Translations under genes and position numbers: made by a program | The notes under the pieces: model-generated | What the model saw: the letters and a program-made list of their open reading frames with translations, nothing else | What the model was told of the DNA's origin: nothing | Database searches by the model: none | Assembly: GCA_002792755.1 (NCBI GenBank) | Contig: PFOY01000014.1 | Span: 1-24,782 of the forward strand | DNA: 24,782 bases | Direction of reading: 5' to 3' | Source: Candidatus Nomurabacteria bacterium CG_4_10_14_0_2_um_filter_30_12 | Lineage (GTDB): Bacteria; Patescibacteriota; Minisyncoccia; Phycocordibacterales; UBA9973 | In this document: piece by piece, positions 19,751 through 24,782 of the stretch | Position numbering within the stretch: the stretch's first letter is position 1 | Layout of the letters: every line of letters begins with the position of its first letter

Positions 19751-21936
19751 TTTTCAACCATTAGTAATTTTTTATTTTCAGTCGGAAGTATAGACCATAT
19801 TTCTTCTGTGACAAATGGTATAAATGGATGAAGTAATTTTAATAAAGTAGTAAGTTGTGTATATAGTAGAGTTTTAGCTGATTCTTTGTTTTTATCTTCC
19901 AATATTTTCTTTTTTGATCTTTCAATAATAATATCAGCGAAAGTGTGCCAAAAATAATGATAAAGCTTCTCAGCGACTATTGAATATCTAAATTCATCCA
20001 TTTCTTTTGAAATTTCAATAATTAAATCTTCTAATTCTTTTTCACTTTGTTTATCTTCTTTATCTAATTCTGGAAGATTATTTATATCAATATTTTTTGT
20101 TTGTTCTATTACAAATCTAGATGCATTCCATATTTTATTAGTAAACTTAGCATAACCACGTATATCATCTTCATTTAACTTTAAATCATTTCCTGGAGTA
20201 TTTCCTATAATCATTGCCATACGTAATGCATCGTTACCATATTTTTCGATTATATCTAACGGATCAATAGATTTATTTCCTAAAGATTTAGACATTTTCT
20301 TACCATCAGCTGTGCGGACCATACCATGTAAATAAACATTTTTAAATGGAATTTCATTTAACAAATACTGTGACATAAGTATCATTCGTGCAATCCAGAA
20401 GAAAAGAATATCATGACCAGTTTCAAGTACTGTAATAGGGTGATAAGTTTGTAAATCTTTTGTTTTTTCAGGCCACCCAAGAGTAGAGAATGTCCAAAGC
20501 CCCGAAGAAAACCATGTATCTAATGTGTCAGAGTCTTGTTCCCATCCAGTACCTTTTGGTGCTTCAATTCCGCAATATATTTCTTCTGAATTTTCATTCG
20601 TAATTCCTGATTCGTAATTGTTAATTGATTTTTTATACCAGACAGGTATTCTGTGCCCATACCATATTTGTCTTGAAATACACCAATCATGTAGATTTTC
20701 TATCCAATTGTAATAAACTTTTTCAAAATGATTTGGAAGGATTTTTATTTTTCCATCTCGTACAGGTTCAAGCATCAATTCTTTTAGAGATTTATTATTC
20801 CGAGAATGAATTTTCTTATTTACATCCATAAACCATTGAAGTTTTGGTAATGGTTCTATTATAGCGCCCGTTCTTTCTGCCGTAGAAACATTTTGAGTAA
20901 TTTCTTCCTCTTTTTCTAATAGATTATTTTCTTTTAACCAATTTATAATGACATCTCTAGCTTCAGTCGTTTTTTTATTTAAGATTCTTTCATCACCAAC
21001 AGTCATTTTTGCGAATTCATTAATGACTTGTTTGCTTTCTAGTTTATTTCTTTCTGCTATTTCTCTATCTATTTGGCTATGAGCAGGAGTCACACCTAAT
21101 GCTCCAGTACCAAAATCTTTTTTCACGGAGTTATCTCCAACAATTTTAATTTCTAATTTTACTCCACAAAAATCTTCTATATTAAAAGTTTGACCAATAT
21201 ATTTTTGATATCTTTTATCGTCAGGGTGTACAGCCACAGCCACGTCACCTACTTTTGTTTCAGGTCGGGTAGTGGAAATATAAATAGGGAAGTCTTTGCT
21301 GTATTTAAAAGTATAAAATTTTGCCTTTCTTTCTTTATAAACTATTTCATCATCTGAAATGACTGTTTGACCTTTTGGATCCCAATTTACTATTCTGTGT
21401 CCACGATAAATAAGACCATCGTCATACATTTGTTTAAATGCTGTTTTGACTGTAATATTTCTTTTTTTATCAAGTGTAAATGCTTCACGAGACCAATCGA
21501 GTGATGCACCCATTTTTTTTGCTTGATTTACTATTGTGTCGTGTGAATCTTGAGCAAATTTTTCTACTCGTTTCAAAAATTCTTCACGACCAATATCATT
21601 TTTATGGATTCCTTCTTTTTCTAAAAGTTTTTCGACTTTTGATTGTGTAGCTATAGCAGCGTGGTCTGTACCTGGAAGCCAGAGAGTTTTCATTCCTTTC
21701 ATTCGAGCATGACGAACCATTATATCTTCTATTACGAGCATAAGTGCATGCCCTGTGTGAAGATTGCCTGTTACATTTGGAGGAGGGAGAACTATTGAAA
21801 AAGCTTTTGCATCAGATTTTGTGATACCTTTTTCTACACAAACATCAGGGTTAAAAAAACCGCTTTCTTCCCAGAGCTTATAGATTTTATTTTCTGTTTC
21901 TTTGTGATTGTAGGGTTTTAGTAATCTTTCATCCAT
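19744..21936 (-). CDS. valS: Valyl-tRNA synthetase (C-terminally short)
   Basis: The 730-residue class I synthetase carries PPPNVTGNLHTGHAL (HIGH-type motif at 60-63), a CP1 editing domain (FPIYISTTRPETKVGDVAVAVHPDD), WCISRQIWYGHRIPVW, DTLDTWFSSGLWTFSTLGWP and KKMSKSLGN (about 545-553). The anticodon-binding domain ends at LLHPFIPFVTEEIWSILP. It charges tRNA-Val; a tRNA-Val gene lies upstream on the same strand. It stops soon after that region (LMVEKW), so the C-terminal coiled-coil arm of ordinary ValRS is missing, as in other compact versions. Residues around 437-449 (INNYESGITNEN) interrupt the usual VWY..EEIY stretch and are encoded by a repeat-like sequence. An extended -10 box 6 bp upstream of ATG supports the start. 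Confidence 0.95.
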   Translation of the reverse strand: MDERLLKPYNHKETENKIYKLWEESGFFNPDVCVEKGITKSDAKAFSIVLPPPNVTGNLHTGHALMLVIEDIMVRHARMKGMKTLWLPGTDHAAIATQSKVEKLLEKEGIHKNDIGREEFLKRVEKFAQDSHDTIVNQAKKMGASLDWSREAFTLDKKRNITVKTAFKQMYDDGLIYRGHRIVNWDPKGQTVISDDEIVYKERKAKFYTFKYSKDFPIYISTTRPETKVGDVAVAVHPDDKRYQKYIGQTFNIEDFCGVKLEIKIVGDNSVKKDFGTGALGVTPAHSQIDREIAERNKLESKQVINEFAKMTVGDERILNKKTTEARDVIINWLKENNLLEKEEEITQNVSTAERTGAIIEPLPKLQWFMDVNKKIHSRNNKSLKELMLEPVRDGKIKILPNHFEKVYYNWIENLHDWCISRQIWYGHRIPVWYKKSINNYESGITNENSEEIYCGIEAPKGTGWEQDSDTLDTWFSSGLWTFSTLGWPEKTKDLQTYHPITVLETGHDILFFWIARMILMSQYLLNEIPFKNVYLHGMVRTADGKKMSKSLGNKSIDPLDIIEKYGNDALRMAMIIGNTPGNDLKLNEDDIRGYAKFTNKIWNASRFVIEQTKNIDINNLPELDKEDKQSEKELEDLIIEISKEMDEFRYSIVAEKLYHYFWHTFADIIIERSKKKILEDKNKESAKTLLYTQLTTLLKLLHPFIPFVTEEIWSILPTENKKLLMVEKW
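20596..20619 (-). repeat. Direct repeat inside a valS insertion
   Basis: ATTCGTAATT occurs at 20596-20605 and 20610-20619, followed by a third partial unit (GTTAATTG). The block encodes the extra residues YESGITNEN in ValRS. Confidence 0.6.
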
Positions 21937-21942
21937 ATTTAA

Positions 21943-21951
21943 ATAATATCA
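21943..21951 (-). promoter_or_regulatory. Extended -10 box of valS
   Basis: On the minus strand TGA-TATTAT, then exactly 6 bp (TTAAAT), then the valS ATG (21936): leaderless arrangement. Confidence 0.5.
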
Positions 21952-21972
21952 TAAAATAAAAGGGTTTTCTAG

Positions 21973-22077
21973 CTGCAAAAAAGCAGAAAATAAAAATTTA
22001 AAGAGTCGTGTTGGTTCCCTGTTCTCACGATACTCCCTAGGCGAAGGCTTAGAAATTTTTGATTTTCTGCTTTTTCT
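21973..22077 (-). repeat. Long inverted-repeat element (class II) directly after the tsaD stop codon
   Basis: The arms are AAAAAGCAGAAAAT (21978-21991) and ATTTTCTGCTTTTT (22062-22075), extended inward by AAATTT-type pairing with one bulge. In tsaD orientation the element starts two bases after the TAG. The interior holds GGAGTATCG (22028-22036) and ACAGGGAA (22015-22022), matching GGAGTGTCG and ACAGAGAA in the element after lepA. The T-rich distal arm could also make it an intrinsic terminator. Confidence 0.6.
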
Positions 22078-23298
22078 CTATTTTAATCTCAAATTACCAT
22101 TAGCTTTTATACTTGAAATTTTTGGTACTTTTTTCTTGTTTTTTATAAATTGTAAATATCCAGCCATGCCTATCATTATAGAGTTGTCTCCTGTTAATTT
22201 TTTTTCTGGAAAGAGTAAAGTTACTTCTTTTTTTAATATTCTTTTCATCTCTTTTTGCAAATGTTCATTACAAGATACTCCTCCAGCGACTATGATTGTT
22301 TTTATTTTATATTTTTCTTTTGCTTTTAGTGTTTTATAGATGAGGGTTTCTACTACGGCATTTTCAAATTCTAATGCTATAGCTTGTTTTACTTTCTCGT
22401 CTTGTAATATGTTTGGGTTTTCTTTTTTAAGATTACGTATTAGATAAAGTACTGCTGTTTTTAATCCTGAAAAAGAGAAATCAAAATTTTTACTATGAAG
22501 CATGGGGCGGGGGAGAGAAAAAGAGAAACAATTTTTTATGGGTGTCTCGCAGGCTGACGAGCCGAGAGGCAGCGCTGGTGTAGCAACACCAGACAGCGAC
22601 CCAGAAAGAATTGGTTTCTCATTTTCTTTACCTCTCAATTCTTCTGCTAATTTTGAAATTTCTGGTCCACCAGGATAAGGTAGGTCCATCATTCTTGCAA
22701 CTTTATCATACGCTTCTCCGGCTGCGTCATCTAGTGTTTGTCCTATTATTTTGTATTCTAAAAAGTTTTTTGAAAGTACTAATTCAGTATGTCCACCAGA
22801 TACGAGAAGAGACAAAAGAGGGAATTCTATTTTAGGAATTGTAAAATTACCTTTAGATTTCCCAAATACTGATACGATATGACCTTCCATATGGTTTACT
22901 GGTATAAGTGGTATATTCCATTTTTCTGCAAGTTCTTTTGCAAAAACTATTCCACTCCAAAGTGATGGTTCTAGTCCTGGACCATAAGTCACAGCTATTA
23001 AATCTATACCCGGATTTAAAGCCTGGCTTTGGGAATTTAAAAAAGCCCGGCTTTTGGAAAATTTCTTTTTGTTGAGGTTTGCTTCTTCTAAAACTTGTTC
23101 CAAAAGTATTGGTAGATTCTTGATATGTTCACGTTTTGCAAGCATAGGGAATACACCTCCGTATGAAATGTGGATAGCTATCTGTGAATTTGCAACATGA
23201 GCTAAGATCTTGAAAGAGGCATTTTTTATACACCCTTTTGTTTTCATTATTGTTATTGCTGTGTCGTCGCAAGATGTTTCTATACTTAATATTTTCAT
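22078..23298 (-). CDS. tsaD: tRNA N6-threonylcarbamoyladenosine transferase TsaD with two in-frame insertions
   Basis: The 406-residue protein (E. coli TsaD has about 337) has the ASKHA-fold motifs: ILSIETSCDDTAI at the N-terminus, VNHMEGH (metal-binding His136 and His140), LLVSGGHTEL, LDDAAGEAYDKVARMMDLPYPGGPE, FSFSGLKTAVL and VAGGVSCNEHL. With TsaB and TsaE it forms the universal t6A37 modification in ANN-decoding tRNAs. Two additions explain the length: about 17 residues near 80-96 (SKSRAFLNSQSQALNPG), encoded by two AAAGCC-type palindromes, and about 33 residues near 225-257, encoded by a GC-rich hairpin. Both keep the frame. The start ATG is part of the ATGAA duplicated by element E7. 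A class II inverted repeat follows the stop. Confidence 0.95.
   Translation of the reverse strand: MKILSIETSCDDTAITIMKTKGCIKNASFKILAHVANSQIAIHISYGGVFPMLAKREHIKNLPILLEQVLEEANLNKKKFSKSRAFLNSQSQALNPGIDLIAVTYGPGLEPSLWSGIVFAKELAEKWNIPLIPVNHMEGHIVSVFGKSKGNFTIPKIEFPLLSLLVSGGHTELVLSKNFLEYKIIGQTLDDAAGEAYDKVARMMDLPYPGGPEISKLAEELRGKENEKPILSGSLSGVATPALPLGSSACETPIKNCFSFSLPRPMLHSKNFDFSFSGLKTAVLYLIRNLKKENPNILQDEKVKQAIALEFENAVVETLIYKTLKAKEKYKIKTIIVAGGVSCNEHLQKEMKRILKKEVTLLFPEKKLTGDNSIMIGMAGYLQFIKNKKKVPKISSIKANGNLRLK
22539..22604 (-). repeat. GC-rich multi-hairpin sequence inserted in frame in tsaD
   Basis: Nested stems are visible: TGGGT/ACCCA at the ends, GTCT/AGAC, GGCT-GACG-AGCC, and the perfect CTGGTGT-AGCA-ACACCAG (22575-22592). 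It is far more GC-rich than the surrounding gene and coincides with the extra residues of TsaD. Confidence 0.75.
23018..23055 (-). repeat. Pair of AAAGCC-type palindromes inserted in frame in tsaD
   Basis: AAAGCCTGGCTTT (23018-23030) and AAAAGCCCGGCTTTT (23041-23055) are near-perfect palindromes 10 bp apart, resembling a REP doublet. They coincide with the extra residues 80-96 of TsaD. Confidence 0.75.
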
Positions 23299-23366
23299 CC
23301 CGTTAGAAGTTATTTATTAATATTTTTTACTTCCCCATTAGTTAGTAAACTTCTAACGGGATTCAT
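23294..23366 (-). mobile_element. Inverted-repeat element E7 inserted at the tsaD start codon
   Basis: Read on the minus strand, the body (23361-23299, 63 bp) starts TCCCGTTAGAAGTT and ends AACTTCTAACGGG. The direct repeat is ATGAA (plus-strand TTCAT at 23294-23298 and 23362-23366), duplicating the start codon. The upstream ATG opens an 18-codon frame (Met-Asn-Pro-Val-Arg-Ser...) ending TAA at 23310-23312. The tsaD-proximal copy is the used ATG. Confidence 0.75.
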
Positions 23367-23374
23367 GTGTCTTT

Positions 23375-23402
23375 ACTATACAAAGTTAGAACCTATTTTC
23401 AA
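23375..23402 (-). promoter_or_regulatory. Promoter upstream of element E7 / tsaD
   Basis: On the minus strand TTGAAA (23402-23397), 16-bp spacer, TATAGT (23380-23375), then 8 bp to the distal ATGAA. Before insertion tsaD would have been almost leaderless. Confidence 0.5.
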
Positions 23403-23422
23403 AATCATTTAGTTTTTTAAGG

Positions 23423-23496
23423 TGGGCGGTACAAGATTCGAACTTGTTGCCTCGTCGACGTCAACGACGCGCTCTAGCCAAATGAGCTAACCGCCC
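23423..23496 (-). tRNA. tRNA-Val (anticodon GAC)
   Basis: A 74-base cloverleaf. Acceptor GGGCGGT/ACCGCCC, anticodon stem CGTCG/CGACG with loop TTGACGT (GAC, 23460-23462), T arm ACAAG-TTCGAAT-CTTGT. It lies 12 bases after the glmU-like stop, so it is probably co-transcribed with that gene. CCA is not encoded. Confidence 0.93.
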
Positions 23497-23508
23497 GCTA
23501 GATGCTGA

Positions 23509-24255
23509 TTATACAGCAAATTTCTCTAATATTTCAAGTTCTTCTTTTGTGTTTGCTCCAAGTGCTTCATGAGATTCTATTTGTATGGCCTCCACTTTTT
23601 CTTTTTCTTTTGAAGCTAAGTGTAGAAGATCTGTTAAATAATATTCATTTTGTATATTATTATTTTTTATTTTTTCTAAATTTTCCCAAAGCCATTTTGC
23701 ATCAAAAACATAACTTCCAGCATTCACTTCTCTTATTAATTTTTCTTTTTCACTAGCATCTCTATATTCACAAATACCAGTGATTTCTCCATTTTTTCTT
23801 ATAATTCTTCCAAAAGCAATAAATGCTTTTCTCCAGTCATTAAAATCTGATACCTCTGTAGTGGTGAATGTTATTTTAGTTTTTTCTTTTAAATGTTTTT
23901 TTAGTAAGTTTTTTAGAGTTTTAGGTGATATTAGAGGTTGGTCTCCAGATAAGACTATGATGTGTCTCGCATCCTTACATTCTTTTTTTGTACACAATAC
24001 AGCATGTCCAGTGCCAAGTTGTTCTTTTTGTATTACATAAGAACAAAAATCTTTTAGTTTAGATTCTACTAGGCCTGCTTTGTGTCCTATTATTGCTATT
24101 GGTTTTTGATTGAATGCTTTTTTTATCGATTTTAAAATGTATTTTATTATTGGTTTACCATTTAGTTCTATTAAAACCTTTGGTAAATCACTCTGCATTC
24201 TTTTTCCTTTTCCAGCAGCTAAAATCAATATTTTTATATCTTTTAAATTTTCCAT
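23509..24255 (-). CDS. GlmU-like sugar-1-phosphate uridylyltransferase (single-domain)
   Basis: The 248-residue nucleotidyltransferase has the GT-A/Rossmann signature LAAGKGKRMQSDLPKVL (residues 12-28), the QLGTGHAV uridine-binding segment (79-86), LSGDQPLI (102-109) and later EVNAGSYVFD and NEYYLTDL. These are the expected motifs of the GlmU N-terminal domain making UDP-N-acetylglucosamine from GlcNAc-1-phosphate. The left-handed beta-helix acetyltransferase domain of full GlmU (about 450 residues) is absent and the frame stops cleanly, so acetylation must be done elsewhere or the substrate differs. A hairpin with a T tract occupies its short leader. It is followed by tRNA-Val. Confidence 0.85.
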   Translation of the reverse strand: MENLKDIKILILAAGKGKRMQSDLPKVLIELNGKPIIKYILKSIKKAFNQKPIAIIGHKAGLVESKLKDFCSYVIQKEQLGTGHAVLCTKKECKDARHIIVLSGDQPLISPKTLKNLLKKHLKEKTKITFTTTEVSDFNDWRKAFIAFGRIIRKNGEITGICEYRDASEKEKLIREVNAGSYVFDAKWLWENLEKIKNNNIQNEYYLTDLLHLASKEKEKVEAIQIESHEALGANTKEELEILEKFAV

Positions 24256-24276
24256 AAAAAGAAGCCCGAAGGCTTT
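24256..24276 (-). promoter_or_regulatory. Terminator-like hairpin in the glmU-like gene leader
   Basis: On the minus strand AAGCC-TTCG-GGCTT, a UUCG-tetraloop stem, is followed by CTTTTT and directly by the ATG (24255). It is shaped like an intrinsic terminator but lies downstream of a promoter-like box, so it may be an attenuator or a 5' stabilising hairpin. Confidence 0.6.
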
Positions 24277-24285
24277 GTATTGAAC

Positions 24286-24294
24286 ATATTAGCA
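24286..24294 (-). promoter_or_regulatory. Extended -10 box of the glmU-like gene
   Basis: On the minus strand TGC-TAATAT, about 30 bases before the ATG; the resulting leader of roughly 24 bases would consist almost entirely of the hairpin at 24256-24276. Confidence 0.4.
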
Positions 24295-24329
24295 TTTTAT
24301 TTAGAATTTTACGAGTTTTTTATTAAAAA

Positions 24330-24350
24330 ATGGAAGGGCCTTTCTTCCAT
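24330..24350. terminator. Hairpin between divergent genes
   Basis: ATGGAAG (24330-24336) pairs with CTTCCAT (24344-24350), with A and T runs on both sides. It lies between two divergent genes, so its function is unclear. Confidence 0.35.
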
Positions 24351-24377
24351 AAAATATGAAGAATAAATGAAGGATAT

Positions 24378-24407
24378 TTGACAGTTTAAATAAAAATATG
24401 TTATGTT
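24378..24407 (+). promoter_or_regulatory. Promoter with consensus -35 (TTGACA, 18 bp, TATGTT)
   Basis: TTGACA (24378-24383) and TATGTT (24402-24407) are separated by 18 bp. Transcription would begin near 24414, which excludes a GTG at 24408 as start and favours the ATG at 24453. Confidence 0.6.
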
Positions 24408-24452
24408 GTGTTTGGAAGTTGTCATTTTATTGAAAAAATTGGAGAAAAGATT

Positions 24453-24716
24453 ATGGAGTTATCTATATTACGAAAAATTTCCGCCTATTTAGTTGGGATT
24501 TTTATTTTTGTAAAAATATTTTTTGATTCTTATTTTTGGAGTGTCTGGATATATTTTAAATATATTCAAAAAGATTATAAAAAATTACAAGACAGAAAAA
24601 TAAAAAAATTAGAAAATATATCTAATAAATCACACATTTTTGTTTTTATATTATTTATTTTAGCAATAATATTATGGTGGAAATTCTTGGTTTATCAAGC
24701 GACACCTATTTCTTAA
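24453..24716 (+). CDS. Small two-span membrane protein of unknown function
   Basis: The 87-residue protein has membrane segments at about residues 11-33 (YLVGIFIFVKIFFDSYFWSVW) and 62-78 (FVFILFILAIILWW), separated by a Lys-rich loop (YIQKDYKKLQDRKIKKLEN). No family is recognised. ATG 24453 has a good Shine-Dalgarno site (GGAGA about eight bases upstream) and lies downstream of a consensus promoter. It is followed by a strong terminator, so it is a single-gene transcription unit. Confidence 0.65.
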   Translation: MELSILRKISAYLVGIFIFVKIFFDSYFWSVWIYFKYIQKDYKKLQDRKIKKLENISNKSHIFVFILFILAIILWWKFLVYQATPIS

Positions 24717-24731
24717 TATTAGTGTTTAAAG

Positions 24732-24757
24732 CCTCGTCATTGCGACGAGGTTTTTTT
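24732..24757 (+). terminator. Rho-independent terminator
   Basis: Perfect stem CCTCGTC (24732-24738)/GACGAGG (24744-24750) followed by seven T. The remaining 25 bases of the window show nothing further. Confidence 0.9.
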
Positions 24758-24782
24758 AATTTTGACTAATTTATTTTAAATG

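Noticed and set aside
6670..22077. True integron attC sites
   Set aside because: Neither the R-box sequences nor an integrase gene are seen; only the position after stop codons and paired arms are similar.
1..24782. Alternative genetic code with TGA as glycine
   Set aside because: TGA acts as a stop at 218-220, immediately before a promoter-like box, and no protein needs TGA read-through; genes otherwise end in TAA or TAG.

Overview
This is AT-rich bacterial DNA with short intergenic gaps, compact housekeeping genes, few Shine-Dalgarno sites, and several proteins of types common in the Candidate Phyla Radiation (Patescibacteria, probably Parcubacteria-like): a stand-alone Cas2-like protein, a TPR-tailed O-antigen-ligase-like protein, a FtsB-like protein, YtxH-like and coiled-coil membrane proteins, and a uridylyltransferase without the GlmU acyltransferase domain. 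TGA is used as a stop, so recoded (TGA = Gly) CPR lineages are excluded. The taxonomic call is inference from gene content and composition.

Layout. Positions 1-4160 (plus strand) hold a gene tail, an O-antigen-ligase-like protein and MurJ. At 4246-4710 a Cas2-like gene sits between two perfect 30-bp inverted, individually near-palindromic repeats. Then come lepA, an ftsB-like gene, and a carbon-metabolism block: D-2-hydroxyacid (lactate-type) dehydrogenase, glycerate 2-kinase, enolase and PEP synthase. Together these could link glycerate to 2-phosphoglycerate, PEP, pyruvate and lactate. Two small membrane-protein genes and tRNA-Gly(CCC) follow. At 14588-15964 (minus) lies an out-of-place secreted protein with a dockerin-like repeat and a type IX secretion sorting tail, typical of Bacteroidota/Ignavibacteria. 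After it come a glutaredoxin, a matrixin-like zinc protease, tRNA-Arg(CCT), a small membrane protein, a convergent HNH protein and tRNA-Phe(GAA). The minus strand then carries glmU-like, tRNA-Val(GAC), tsaD, valS, prsW-like and hsp20, ending at a strong hairpin terminator at 18497-18554. A small membrane-protein gene with its own promoter and terminator closes the window.

The main discovery is a family of short inverted-repeat elements (ends CCCGTTAGAA or CCCGTACGAA, about 50-120 bp) flanked by 5-bp direct repeats. At five of the six loci with exact direct repeats (murJ, ftsB-like, ytxH-like, the gene at 17686, and tsaD) the duplicated target is ATGNN, the start codon of the downstream gene. 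Each insertion leaves an upstream ATG that opens a short ORF beginning Met-X-Pro-Val-Arg, plus a downstream ATG that keeps the full gene. In the glycerate kinase gene the element landed a few codons inside; removing it restores an in-frame start (MSERFIKNF). Many genes also show an extended -10 box exactly 6 bp before ATG, implying leaderless transcripts, and the elements seem to land at such starts.

A second theme is repeat-like in-frame insertion into essential genes (lepA, valS, and tsaD twice). A second class of long inverted repeats lies directly after the stop codons of lepA and tsaD and shares an internal core. No transposase and no CRISPR array were found.
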